NCBI RefSeq assembly: GCF_026241095.1
Contig: NZ_JAPFGB010000018.1
Span: forward strand, 1-64,000
Length of the DNA: 64,000 nt
Source of the DNA: Saccharopolyspora sp. NFXS83
Lineage (GTDB): Bacteria; Actinomycetota; Actinomycetes; Mycobacteriales; Pseudonocardiaceae
Reading direction: 5' to 3'
Shown: in pieces, positions 28,982 to 37,399 of the stretch
How positions within the stretch are numbered: the first letter of the stretch is position 1
Layout of the letters: every line of letters starts with the position of its first letter
Translations under genes and position numbers: made by a program
The notes under the pieces: generated by a model
Databases searched by the model: none
Told to the model about the DNA's origin: nothing
Seen by the model: the letters and a program-made list of their open reading frames with translations, nothing else

Positions 28982-30268
28982 TCACTTCGGGAAGTCGAAG
29001 ACCTTTCCGGTGTCGCGGTGCCAGTCGATGTAGCCGAGTTCGAACTCGGTGCTGCGGCCCCAGGTCACGTCGTGCTCGCCGCGCACCGGATAGCCGAGGT
29101 AGGACCGTTCCCAGCCGAGTTCGGCCCAGCGGGCGCGGATGCCGCCGTAGACCTCGACGGCACCGGTCTGCGGCGACCAGTAGACGGAAGCGCCGCCGGT
29201 GCCGGTGAAGTGCGCGTACCGGCCACGTCCGTCCGGAGTGGACAGTTCATCGGTGGTCGGGTGGCCGAGCAGTCCGTTCGGCCCGCTGAACTCGATGTAG
29301 CGGTCGCCGATCGCGCCCCGCACGGAGTGCGCGCCGGCCTCCGGGCTCCACACGATTCCTGCGGCGAACTCGCCGTCACCGTCGAACCGCGCGTACTTGC
29401 CGCGGCCGTCGGCGGCGGTGAGCTCGTCGGTGGTCGGGTAGCCCAGCGGCCCGGCCTCCCAGCCCGACGCGGCCCACTTGTCGCGGATCGCGCCCTGCAC
29501 GACGTGCGTCTCGTTGTCCCTGGTCAGGTAGATGGAGGCGCCGCCGCTGCGGGAGAAGTGGTTGTAGGCGCCGAGCCCGTCCGGTGTGGCCGCGGTGTCG
29601 CTGGTGGGGTAGCCGAGGGCGTCGCCCGCGCCCAGCTCGGCCCACTTCTCCAGGATCGGCCCGCTCAGGTGGTGCGCGCCGGTCTCGCCGGTGAAGTAGA
29701 TCGCCGAAGCGGTCTCCGCCCCGTCGAGGCTGATGAACTCGTTGTAGCGGGCGCCGTTGTCGTCGCCGGTCTCGTCGGTGGTGGGCACGCCGATGACGTC
29801 GTGGCCGCCGAGCGCGACGAACCGGTCGAGGATGCCGCCGAACACGATCCGCGCGCCGGTGTCCGGCGTCCAGTAGAAGCGGGCGTGCTCGTACTCCCGC
29901 CACCGCAGCGAGTCGCTCTCGACCTCTTCGTCGCCGAGCGGGTTGCCGATGGCGTCCTTCACCTCGCGGGGCAGTGCGGAGTAGCGCTCGTCGATGGCGC
30001 CTTCGCCGGGCGCGTCCTGCTCGTCGGTGGCGGGGGCGCTGGTGGCGGGTGCGGCGCTGGCCGGCTGCTCGCTCAACCCCTCCGCCACGTCGTGGAGGAG
30101 GCCGTCCTGCGCGGTGCCTTCCCCGGTCGTCGCGGCGCCGCGGGTCGTCGTGGCGGACCCGCTGGTGAGCTCGCTGATCGGCTGCGCGTGCCCCGCGCCG
30201 GGCAGCACGCCAAGGAAGCACAGGGCCGCGGCGCTGAGGGCGGCTCCGGCGAATTTGGTGACGGTCAC
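28982..30268 (-). CDS. Secreted LGFP-repeat protein 2
   Basis: A 428-residue exported protein: signal peptide (FAGAALSAAALCFLGVLPGAGHA), a Thr/Ala/Ser-rich linker to about residue 85, then six or more LGFP repeats (IGNPLGDEE, IGVPTTDE, LGYPTSDT, LGYPTTDE, LGHPTTDE, LGYPVRGE) with intervening aromatic VYWSPQTGA-type strands. It probably sits in the wall, bound to arabinogalactan. GTG 30268 has AAAGGGG about 10 bases upstream; longer in-frame readings add an unlikely polar tail before the signal peptide. Close relative of the neighbour at 27722-28702, so a likely tandem duplication followed by divergence. Confidence 0.83.
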   Translation of the reverse strand: MTVTKFAGAALSAAALCFLGVLPGAGHAQPISELTSGSATTTRGAATTGEGTAQDGLLHDVAEGLSEQPASAAPATSAPATDEQDAPGEGAIDERYSALPREVKDAIGNPLGDEEVESDSLRWREYEHARFYWTPDTGARIVFGGILDRFVALGGHDVIGVPTTDETGDDNGARYNEFISLDGAETASAIYFTGETGAHHLSGPILEKWAELGAGDALGYPTSDTAATPDGLGAYNHFSRSGGASIYLTRDNETHVVQGAIRDKWAASGWEAGPLGYPTTDELTAADGRGKYARFDGDGEFAAGIVWSPEAGAHSVRGAIGDRYIEFSGPNGLLGHPTTDELSTPDGRGRYAHFTGTGGASVYWSPQTGAVEVYGGIRARWAELGWERSYLGYPVRGEHDVTWGRSTEFELGYIDWHRDTGKVFDFPK

Positions 30269-30689
30269 TCCTAACCCCTTTCGAGTCGTCACCCCTTGAT
30301 CGCCGGCAGGGTTCCAAAGGTTGCACTCTGTTACCGTTTCGAGTCCGAGTTTCCTATCGCAATATCTTTCGGACTTTTCCGGCTCAGCAGTAACGATCTT
30401 GAAGTCACCGGGAGTGGTGGATTCGGTGACGTGTCTCCGCTGGAAGAAGCCGAACGTCTCGGGTTCTCCGGCTCGTCGGCGAGGAAAAAAAGCACGAAGA
30501 GTAATCAACTTTCCATTGCAACAGTCCGTGTTCAGGCTCATTGCGGGCCGCGCCACCGGGAAGCCGCGTCGCGCTCACCGCCGCCCGCCCGCGCGATGAG
30601 CGGAACGCAACAACTCGTTCACGGCCGCCACACGCCCCGGCAATTCCTCCGCGGTGAGCTGGAATCCCCCACTGGAAGGACGCCGCGAG
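30269..30689. other. Intergenic region LGFP2/globin
   Basis: This 421-base divergent gap must hold promoters for both neighbours. It has an unusually AT-rich patch around 30485-30520 and no gene or repeat that I can support. Confidence 0.5.
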
Positions 30690-31058
30690 ATGAGCATCTA
30701 CGACGAGATCGGTGGCACCCCGGCGCTGGAACGGGTCGTCGCCGCGTTCTACGAGAAGGTCCTCGCCGACCCGGAGCTCGCCGGTTTCTTCACCGGCACC
30801 AACATGTCCCGGCTGCAGGGCAGGCAGGTGGAGTTCTTCGCCGCCGCGCTCGGCGGCCCCGAGCCGTACCGGGGCGCCGCGATGAAGCAGGTCCACCAGG
30901 GCCGCGGCATCCGGCAGGCGCACTTCGACCTGGTCGTCGAGCACTTGACCGCTTCCTTGGCCGAGGCGGGCGTCCCACCGGCCACGGTGGACGCGATCCT
31001 GGCCGCCATCGCCCCGCTCTCCGAGGACATCGTCACCCCGTCGACCTCCGCGGCCTGA
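30690..31058 (+). CDS. Truncated hemoglobin (group I-like)
   Basis: A 122-residue globin of the 2-on-2 type. It opens [33 protein letters not shown], has the conserved aromatic pair and the proximal histidine region [24 protein letters not shown]. Truncated hemoglobins bind oxygen or NO, with nitric-oxide detoxification (as in mycobacterial GlbN) a common role. ATG 30690 has GGAAGGA at 30674-30680. It stands alone in its direction. Confidence 0.92.
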   Translation: MSIYDEIGGTPALERVVAAFYEKVLADPELAGFFTGTNMSRLQGRQVEFFAAALGGPEPYRGAAMKQVHQGRGIRQAHFDLVVEHLTASLAEAGVPPATVDAILAAIAPLSEDIVTPSTSAA

Positions 31059-31515
31059 ACCCGGGCACTCGCCCGATAGCACCGGCAACGGTTCGCCCAT
31101 CCCTGCTCGCGGCCCGGCTTCGAGCTCCGCGGCCCGCCGCAGATCATCGGCCGGTTCCCGGGCCGCCGTCACCCGCCGCCCTGGCGCGGCTCAGCGGTTC
31201 CCGCGCCAGGCCCGGCTGGCCTTGGCGGCCCGCCGCATCGGCCTGCGGGACCAGGAGCTTCACCAGCTGGACCGCGGTCGATTCCCGCGTCGTCGGTGCC
31301 CCGGCGCGCCTGCGATCCGACGCCGCCGCGGCGGCACGCCGGTTGATCATCGAGGTGATGGGGGTGGGCGGCTCGGCCGCGCGATCGGGCCGAGCGGCCA
31401 AGGCGAAGCGGCGGAATCCGCGCTCTCGCGGCGGTGGGGCCGTGATTCCACCGAACCCGGAAAGCAAGAAACCCCCTGCGACTAAGTAGGGGGTTTCTGC
31501 TGTCTCGACCAGACG
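31059..31515. other. Gene-poor region before the tRNA pair
   Basis: This 457-base stretch shows no convincing coding sequence: the frames on both strands have codon use unlike neighbours and no ribosome sites. Its right end carries the tRNA terminator at 31467-31498. Confidence 0.5.
31467..31498 (-). terminator. Terminator of the tRNA-Ser/tRNA-Arg transcript
   Basis: Perfect 11-bp stem AGAAACCCCCT/AGGGGGTTTCT around a 10-base loop, 18 bases beyond the 3' end of tRNA-Arg. On the minus strand it is followed by a T-rich TTGCTTT tail. Confidence 0.85.
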
Positions 31516-31588
31516 TGCGCCCGAAGGGATTCGAACCCCTAACCTTCTGATCCGTAGTCAGATGCTCTATCCGTTGAGCTACGGGCGC
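31516..31588 (-). tRNA. tRNA-Arg (anticodon ACG)
   Basis: A 73-nt cloverleaf on the minus strand: acceptor stem GCGCCCG/CGGGCGC, D-arm AGCTCAACGGATAGAGC, anticodon loop CTACGGA with anticodon ACG, T-arm GGGGTTCGAATCCC, discriminator A. No CCA is encoded. A34 is normally edited to inosine to read CGN arginine codons. It follows tRNA-Ser by 39 bases, probably in one transcript. Confidence 0.95.
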
Positions 31589-31627
31589 GTGTTCAGTTGT
31601 GGATCCCCGCCTGGGCGGGAACCCCTG

Positions 31628-31717
31628 CGGAGGCTCCGGGATTTGAACCCGGGAGGGGGCGTGACCCCCAACCGCATTAGCAGTGCGGCGCCATAGACCA
31701 GACTAGGCGAAGCCTCC
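31628..31717 (-). tRNA. tRNA-Ser (anticodon GCU)
   Basis: A 90-nt tRNA with a long variable arm, as expected for serine: acceptor GGAGGCT/AGCCTCC, anticodon loop CTGCTAA giving GCT, variable arm with GGGGGTCACGCCCCC-type pairing, T-arm CGGGTTCAAATCCCG, discriminator G. It reads AGC/AGU codons. Confidence 0.95.
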
Positions 31718-31795
31718 CGGTAGTCCTCTTGGCCACTGCGGAAAGACTACACGGCCCTTCCGCGCCTCAACGAAGGGGGTGGGTTTTGATCTCCG

Positions 31796-33787
31796 TCAGC
31801 CCTGCGAACCTCTCGCGAGCTGCACGAACGGGTTCAGCGCCGCCGGATTGCGCAGGGCGTCGCGGCTGACGGCGCGCTCCGGGTCGGCACCGGCGAGGAT
31901 CTTCTTCACCGGGACCTCCAGCTTCTTGCCGTTGAGCGTCTGCGGGATCTCGTCGATCGGCAGGAACCGGTTCGGCACGTGCCGCGGCGAGAGCTGCTCG
32001 CGCAGCCGCTTCTTCAGCTCCGGTTCCACGTCCTCGAGCCGGGCGCCTTCGGCGAGGACCAGGAAGCACAGCAGTTCCTCCCCCTCGCCCGTCGCGCCCG
32101 AGGTGTCGATGACGAGCGAATCCGCGACCTCGTCGAACGCCTCCACCACGCGGTAGAACTCGGCGGTGCCCATCCGGATGCCGCCGCGGTTGAGGGTCGA
32201 GTCGCTGCGGCCGTGGATCACCAGGGTGTTGCGCGCGGTGACCTCGATCCAGTCGCCGTGGCGCCAGATCCCGGGGTAGGTGTCGAAGTACGCCTCGTGC
32301 AGGCGAGAGCCGTCGGGGTCGTTCCAGAAGAACACCGGCATCGTCGGCATCGGCTTGGTGAGGACCAGCTCACCGACCTCGCCGCGCAGTTCGGCGCCGT
32401 CCTCCGAGTAGGAGCGCACCGAGGCGCCGAGCATCGAGCAGGAGATCTCGCCGAGCCACACCGGCACGGTCGGCGCGGCGCCCACGATGGCGGTGCACAG
32501 GTCGGTGCCGCCGGAGACGCTGGCGATCTGCACGTCGGCGCCCACGGCGTCGGCGATCCAGCGGAAGCCGTCGGTGCTCAGCGGGGAGCCGGTCGAGCCG
32601 ACGGTGCGCAGCGCGCCCAGGTCGTGGGTGTCGCCGGGACGCAGCTCCTTCTTCAGGCAGCTCTGGATGAACGGCGCGGAGGTGCCGAAGTAGGTGACCC
32701 GGTGGCGTGCGGCCAGCTCCCACAGCGCGTCCAGCGAGGGGTGCCCGGGGCTGCCGTCGAACAGCAGCAGCCGGGTGCCGGTGAGCAGACCGCCGAGCAG
32801 GAAGTTCCACATCATCCAGCCGGTGGTGGTGAACCAGAAGAACGTGTCGCCGGGGCCGAGGTCGGCGTGCAGGCCGATCATCTTGAACTGCTCGAGGACC
32901 ATGCCGCCGTGGCCGTGCACGATGCCCTTCGGCAAGCCGGTGGTGCCGGAGGAGTACAGCACCCACAGCGGGTGGTCGAACGGCACCGGGTCGAAGGCGA
33001 GTTCGGCGCCGCGGTGGCGTTCCAGCAGCCCCGACCAGTCGTGCGTTCCGGTGAGCTCGCCCGCTCCGACGTAGTCGACGAGCACGGTGCCCGCCAAGCC
33101 GGGCAGCTCTGCGCGCAGCTCGTCCACAGTGGACCTGATGTCGAAGGTGCGTCCGCCGTAGACGTAGCCGTCGACGGCCACGAGCACCGTCGGCTCGATC
33201 TGCACGAAGCGGTCGGCCACCGCGCGCACGCCGAAGTCCGGCGAGCACGACGACCAGGTGGCGCCGAGGCTGGCCGCGGCGAGGAAGGCGATCAGCGTCT
33301 CCGGGCAGTTCGGCGCCAGCGCCGCCACCCGGTCCCCGCGGCGCACGCCCAGCTCCGCGAACGCCGCGCGCATCGCGGCGACCCGGGACCGCAGGTCGCC
33401 GAAGGTGAGCTCCGAGCCGTGCCCGTCCTCCCTGGCGAACACCACCGCGACGTCGTCGTCGGCTTTGCCGGGGCCGCCGCGCAGCGCGTGCTCCGCGTAG
33501 TTCAGCGCCGCGCCGGGGAACCACCGCGCTCCGGGCATGATCTCGGCTTCGAGCACCTGATCGGGCCGTTCGTGGAAGGCGACGTCGAAGAAGTCCGCGA
33601 GGGCTCCCCAGAAGCCCGTCAGGTCCGACACCGACCAGTTCCACAACGCCTGGTAGTCGGGCAGGTCCTGGCCGCGCTCGGTGCGCAGCCACTCGCTGAA
33701 CTCCGCGATGCGGGTGCCCGCCACGTGGTCCGGAGCGGGGCTCCACAGGAGCTCGGGCGTCTGGCCGGCGTGGGTGCTCGATGTCAT
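31796..33787 (-). CDS. Acetoacetyl-CoA synthetase
   Basis: A 663-residue adenylate-forming enzyme that activates acetoacetate (or a similar short acid) to its CoA thioester using ATP. It has the acetoacetyl-CoA synthetase N-terminus (ELLWSPAPDHVAGTRIAEFSEWL), the PxARWFPGAALNYAEHALR segment, the ATP-binding YSSGTTGLPKGIVHGHGG, DTFFWFTTTGWMMWN, and the C-terminal GRSDSTLNRGGIRMGTAEFYRV with the lysine loop PQTLNGKKLEVPVKKIL. It probably feeds polymer or lipid synthesis from ketone bodies. ATG 33787 has AGGAAG upstream. A large palindrome with DnaA boxes lies about 70-110 bases upstream. Confidence 0.92.
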   Translation of the reverse strand: MTSSTHAGQTPELLWSPAPDHVAGTRIAEFSEWLRTERGQDLPDYQALWNWSVSDLTGFWGALADFFDVAFHERPDQVLEAEIMPGARWFPGAALNYAEHALRGGPGKADDDVAVVFAREDGHGSELTFGDLRSRVAAMRAAFAELGVRRGDRVAALAPNCPETLIAFLAAASLGATWSSCSPDFGVRAVADRFVQIEPTVLVAVDGYVYGGRTFDIRSTVDELRAELPGLAGTVLVDYVGAGELTGTHDWSGLLERHRGAELAFDPVPFDHPLWVLYSSGTTGLPKGIVHGHGGMVLEQFKMIGLHADLGPGDTFFWFTTTGWMMWNFLLGGLLTGTRLLLFDGSPGHPSLDALWELAARHRVTYFGTSAPFIQSCLKKELRPGDTHDLGALRTVGSTGSPLSTDGFRWIADAVGADVQIASVSGGTDLCTAIVGAAPTVPVWLGEISCSMLGASVRSYSEDGAELRGEVGELVLTKPMPTMPVFFWNDPDGSRLHEAYFDTYPGIWRHGDWIEVTARNTLVIHGRSDSTLNRGGIRMGTAEFYRVVEAFDEVADSLVIDTSGATGEGEELLCFLVLAEGARLEDVEPELKKRLREQLSPRHVPNRFLPIDEIPQTLNGKKLEVPVKKILAGADPERAVSRDALRNPAALNPFVQLARGSQG

Positions 33788-33854
33788 GACTAGCTTCCTA
33801 ACTCACGACACCGCTTCGACGCCATAGCGACCCCGCTCTGCGCACCGCAAACAG

Positions 33855-33899
33855 GTTGCGCACAGGCTGTGGACAACTTATCCACAGCCTGTGTGCAAC
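33855..33899. promoter_or_regulatory. Long palindrome containing two opposed DnaA boxes
   Basis: Arms 33855-33873 and 33881-33899 match in 18 of 19 positions (GTTGCGCACAGGCTGTGGA and its complement), with spacer CAACTTA. Inside are TGTGGACAA (33868-33876, the actinobacterial box TTGTCCACA reversed) and TTATCCACA (33878-33886). It lies between the dienelactone-hydrolase-like stop and the acetoacetyl-CoA synthetase start. Confidence 0.7.
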
Positions 33900-33916
33900 T
33901 CAGGTCCCGCCGCGGC

Positions 33917-34621
33917 TCAGCGCAGGTGCGTGTCGAACCAGTTGCGCGCCCGCTGCCAAGCCTCCACCGCCGCGTCCAGGTCGGTGTCGAAGCGGTGCTC
34001 GCTGCTGCTGAAGTGCACCACGTCGGTCGCCACGCGGGCCGTCGCCGCGGCGTCGCGCAGCTTGTCCACCTCGCCCGACGGGATGCGGGAGTCGGTGGCG
34101 CCGTAGATGCCCAGCCACGGGCCCGCCAGCTCGCCGGCGATCTCCACCAGCGGGGGCAGACCGTCCGACAGCGGGCTCAGGATGCCGCCGCCGGCCACGG
34201 TCACCGCGGCGCCCAGGCTCCGGCTCGCCGCCACCACCAGCGCCGCAGACCCGCCGATGTCGAAGCCGATCACGCCCTGGCGGTCTCCGGGCACGCCCTG
34301 GTCGGTCAACCACACGAAGGAGGCGTCGGAATCGGCCAGGATCGACTCGCCCGATAGTCGTTGCACCTGGTCGAGCACCTGCTCCTCGGCGTGGTCGTCG
34401 GAGAACTCGTCGGTGCCCTCGCGGTGGTAGAGGTGCGGCGCCACGGTCAGCCAGCCCTCGTCGGCGAGGGCGCCGACCAGGGTGCGCACCCGGTCGGTGA
34501 CGCCGCGCGCCTCGTGCAGCACCACCAGCCCGCCGCGCACGACGTTCTCCGGCTCGGCGACGGTCAGCCGGAGCTCGGTGCCGTCCGTGAGCGCGAGCGT
34601 CTCGGTCCGGGTTTCGGTCAT
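33917..34621 (-). CDS. Dienelactone hydrolase family protein with Cys-to-Asp nucleophile change
   Basis: A 234-residue alpha/beta-hydrolase of the dienelactone hydrolase family: GGLVVLHEARGVTDRVRTLVGALADEGWLTVAPHLYHR is the usual N-terminal pattern. Family enzymes have a Cys nucleophile in GFCxGG, but here the elbow reads GVIGFDIGGSAAL (codon GAC). A later Asp (YGATDSRIP) and His (SEHRFDTD) are in place. The enzyme could use Asp as nucleophile, as in haloalkane dehalogenases, or be non-catalytic. ATG 34621 is chosen; a longer frame to 34774 looks non-coding. Confidence 0.82.
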   Translation of the reverse strand: MTETRTETLALTDGTELRLTVAEPENVVRGGLVVLHEARGVTDRVRTLVGALADEGWLTVAPHLYHREGTDEFSDDHAEEQVLDQVQRLSGESILADSDASFVWLTDQGVPGDRQGVIGFDIGGSAALVVAASRSLGAAVTVAGGGILSPLSDGLPPLVEIAGELAGPWLGIYGATDSRIPSGEVDKLRDAAATARVATDVVHFSSSEHRFDTDLDAAVEAWQRARNWFDTHLR

Positions 34622-35223
34622 GTCGTTCAGGTAACCAGGGATGGGTGAACAGCAGTCAACGTGATCAACCGGATGGCGGAGTGCGGTTGACAGACCGTCG
34701 CCACCGCCCGGGAGCCCTCGCCGCAGCTCGCGGAGGTCGTCGAGGTGATCACCGATTCGCCCTGCGGCGGACACGTCACGTGCGGTGATGCGCTCGAAGC
34801 GGCGGATCGGGACGTCCCGCGCGCCGCGCCGGGGCGGGGGCGTTCAGCGCCGCGGGACCGCCGTGGATGTGCGCGGTATTACACCCGATCGGCGCCGCCC
34901 GGATGCTGACGGCGGGCAAGCCCGATCCGGACGTCCGGCAGGTCATCGGATCGCGCCCCGGCAGCCGCTCCCACACCGGGCAAGACCGGCTCCGATCCCG
35001 CGCGGAACGAGTTGTCCACAGTCTTCGCGAAGTTGTCCACAAGCAGTGGCGGCCGACCGGGACCGCCCGCCCCGATCACTCCGGGGAACGCGGGCTCGGC
35101 CCCACGGATTCTGCGCCTCCCCGCCCCGATCCAGCGGCGTTGCGGCGCCCGGCCGGTTCTACAGTGGTCGGGCGGCACTTCCAGCGGCGAAGCGGTGGTG
35201 CCGCCCGAACCAAGGAGCCGTGC
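34622..35223. other. Divergent gap with two DnaA boxes
   Basis: About 600 bases between the hydrolase and aminotransferase genes without a convincing gene. It contains two direct TTGTCCACA boxes (35012-35020 and 35033-35041, 21 bases apart start to start). The aminotransferase promoter is probably TACAGT near 35160, with ribosome site AGGAG before 35224. Confidence 0.6.
35012..35041 (+). promoter_or_regulatory. Two direct DnaA boxes (TTGTCCACA)
   Basis: TTGTCCACA occurs at 35012-35020 and again at 35033-35041, both exact matches to the actinobacterial DnaA box. Together with the opposed pair at 33868-33886 they make four perfect boxes in about 1.2 kb. Confidence 0.7.
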
Positions 35224-36282
35224 ATGACCGTCCGCATCCGCGCCGACCTCGACCAGCTGCCCGCCTACGTCGCCGGACGCACCGTCGCCGGATCGCTGAA
35301 GCTGGCCAGCAACGAAGTCTCGGCGGGCCCGCTGCCCAGCGTCACCGAGGCCATCGCACGAGCGGCCGGTGAGGTGCACCGCTACCCGGACATGGGCGCC
35401 ACCCGCCTCACCGACGCGCTCGCCACCCGCCTCGACGTCGACCCGGCCCGGATCGCGGTCGGCTGCGGCTCGGTCGGCCTGTGCGAGCAGCTCGTGCAGA
35501 TCACCTGCACCGCCGAGGACTCCGTCGTCTACCCGTGGCGGTCGTTCGAGGCGTACCCGATCATGAGCCACATCGTCGGCGCCACCCAGATCCAGGTGCC
35601 GCTGACCGCCGAGCACGCGCTCGACCTCGACGCGATGGCAGCCGCGATCACCCCGGACACCCGGCTCGTCTTCGTGTGCAGCCCGAACAACCCGACCGGC
35701 CCGGCCGTGCGCCGCGCGGAGCTGGAGCGGTTCCTCGACTCGGTCCGCTCCGACGTGCTCGTCGTGCTGGACGAGGCCTACCGCGAGTTCGTCACCGACC
35801 CGGAGGTGCCGGACGGCGTCGAGCTGGCCGCCCGCTACGACAACGTGCTCGTGCTGCGGACCTTCTCCAAGGCCTACGGCCTCGCGGGCCTGCGCATCGG
35901 CTACGCCATCGGCCCGGCGCACGTGGCGGAGGCGCTGCGCAAGGTGTGCGTCCCGTTCAGCGTCAACGCCGTCGGCCAGGCCGCCGCGCTGGCCTCGCTC
36001 GACGCGCAGGACGAGCTGCGGGCGCGCTGCGCCGCGATCGCCTCCGAGCGGGTCCGGGTCCGGGACGAGCTGCTGGCCCTCGGCTTCGAGGTTCCCGAGA
36101 CGCAAGCCAACTTCGTGTGGCTGCCGCTGGGCGACCGCGCCGTCGAGTTCAGCGAGCACTGCCTCACCGAGCGCGTCGTGGTGCGCGCGTTCGCCGGTTC
36201 CGGCGTGCGCATCACCGTCGGCGACACCGGTGAGAACGACACCCTGCTCGCCGCGGCCAAGACCTTCTACCCGGAGGGCTGA
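35224..36282 (+). CDS. Histidinol-phosphate/aromatic aminotransferase
   Basis: A 352-residue class I/II PLP aminotransferase, nearly the length of mycobacterial Pat (353). It begins VRIRADLDQLPAYVAGR, has KLASNE and YPDMGATRLTDALA near the N-terminus, the CSPNNPTGP substrate motif, VLDEAYREF (PLP-contact Asp) and the PLP-binding K216 in TFSKAYGLAGLRIGY. Such enzymes transaminate histidinol phosphate or make phenylalanine/tyrosine from the keto acids; with pheA in the window, the aromatic role is attractive, but the two genes are far apart. ATG 35224 follows AGGAG. Confidence 0.92.
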   Translation: MTVRIRADLDQLPAYVAGRTVAGSLKLASNEVSAGPLPSVTEAIARAAGEVHRYPDMGATRLTDALATRLDVDPARIAVGCGSVGLCEQLVQITCTAEDSVVYPWRSFEAYPIMSHIVGATQIQVPLTAEHALDLDAMAAAITPDTRLVFVCSPNNPTGPAVRRAELERFLDSVRSDVLVVLDEAYREFVTDPEVPDGVELAARYDNVLVLRTFSKAYGLAGLRIGYAIGPAHVAEALRKVCVPFSVNAVGQAAALASLDAQDELRARCAAIASERVRVRDELLALGFEVPETQANFVWLPLGDRAVEFSEHCLTERVVVRAFAGSGVRITVGDTGENDTLLAAAKTFYPEG

Positions 36283-36350
36283 GAACGTCGATCACGGGTC
36301 GACCGCGTTGCTACGGTGCCTGGACGGCAGCGGAGGAACGGGGGCCGGCG

Positions 36351-37097
36351 ATGACGGCGGAGCACGGACCGGACGGCGAGCGCACCGGCTACCTCGTCGT
36401 GGACGCGGAGACGTCGGCGGTGCTGCGGCGACGCGACTCGCGGCACCGCTTCCGCTCCGCGTCGCTGGTGAAGCCGCTCATCGCGCTGGACCACCTGCTG
36501 CGCCGCGGTGAGCCCACCGAGGCCGACCGCGCGCTGCTCGAGCCGATGCTGCGCGCCAGCGACGACGACGCGGCCGGCGAGCTCTGGGACCGCGGCGGCC
36601 GGGAGGCGATCATCCACCGGATGGTCGCCGAGATCGGCCTCGCCGACACCGAACCGCCCCGCGACCCGGACATGTGGGGCTACGCGGTGTTCACCGCCGC
36701 CGACGTGGTCCTGACCTACCGCCACCTGCGCGCGGCGGGAGCTCCCGGCGCGTACGTGCTCGACGAGCTGCGCCGCTTCACGACCTTCGCGGCCGACGGG
36801 TTCGACCAGTCCTTCGGCATCCCGTCGGTGGAGCGGGTTCCGGAAGCGGTGAAGCAGGGCTGGTCCGGTTTCGGCCCAGGCCCGAACGAGCCCGCTCCGG
36901 CCGAGCCCGCGAGCGCTCGCCGCAAGGTCCCGGACGATCGGGTCGACCTGGACCGCCCCGCGATGCACACGACCGGCCTGGTCCGCCGCGGCGGCGGGGT
37001 GCTGATCGTCGCGCTCTGCACCGTGCAGCCCGCCGGAACCGACTGGGAGACCGCTGCGAACCGGCTCACCGAACTCACCGCCGGCCTGCTCGACTGA
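36351..37097 (+). CDS. Serine beta-lactamase-fold protein (class A-like)
   Basis: A 248-residue protein of the penicillin-binding/beta-lactamase fold. The active-site S38-x-x-K41 lies in SASLVKPLIALDHLL, an SDD triplet (RASDDDAAGELWDR) stands where class A enzymes have SDN, and VKQGWSGF may replace the KTG motif. No signal peptide is visible, so it may be cytoplasmic or non-classically exported; this is unlike true beta-lactamases. Rather than drug resistance it may be an esterase or peptidase-like hydrolase. A TACGGT -10 box at 36312-36317 is upstream. Confidence 0.72.
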   Translation: MTAEHGPDGERTGYLVVDAETSAVLRRRDSRHRFRSASLVKPLIALDHLLRRGEPTEADRALLEPMLRASDDDAAGELWDRGGREAIIHRMVAEIGLADTEPPRDPDMWGYAVFTAADVVLTYRHLRAAGAPGAYVLDELRRFTTFAADGFDQSFGIPSVERVPEAVKQGWSGFGPGPNEPAPAEPASARRKVPDDRVDLDRPAMHTTGLVRRGGGVLIVALCTVQPAGTDWETAANRLTELTAGLLD

Positions 37098-37399
37098 CCA
37101 GGATTTCGTTGCGGCGCAACGAGAACCGGTGGGATCGCCGAAGCGGAGCGTCCAGGCGGCGCGTCAGAAACGCCGTCACTGCGGGAGATTCGCGAGGCGC
37201 GAGCGGGAAACGGTGATGTCCGGCGAAGAGAGGGGGAGTACTCCGCCGGACATCCCGAGAGGAGTGACCGCCGGTCGGACCGGGGCGACCACGCCGACTG
37301 CGTAGTGAACTACGCCGCACGCGAATCTAGCCGTGCAGCGGGAAATTCCGCCGTGCGCAGGCGCCATGATCGCACTTTCGAGTGGCAGATCCAGCTGGT
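37098..37399. other. Gap with two hairpins
   Basis: No gene seen in 302 bases. CGTTGC-GGC-GCAACG (about 37107-37121) is a small terminator-like hairpin after the beta-lactamase-fold gene. GATGTCCGGCG (37215-37225) pairs perfectly with 37244-37254 around an 18-base loop rich in G (AGAGAGGGGGAG). Confidence 0.6.

Noticed and set aside
31144-31467. Minus-strand 107-codon frame before the tRNAs
   Set aside because: No ribosome site, Arg/Ala-rich, and it runs into the tRNA terminator.
33855-35041. Chromosomal oriC
   Set aside because: Four DnaA boxes are present, but no dnaA, dnaN, recF, gyrB or rpmH adjoins, and an AT-rich melting region is lacking; kept only as a DnaA-box cluster.
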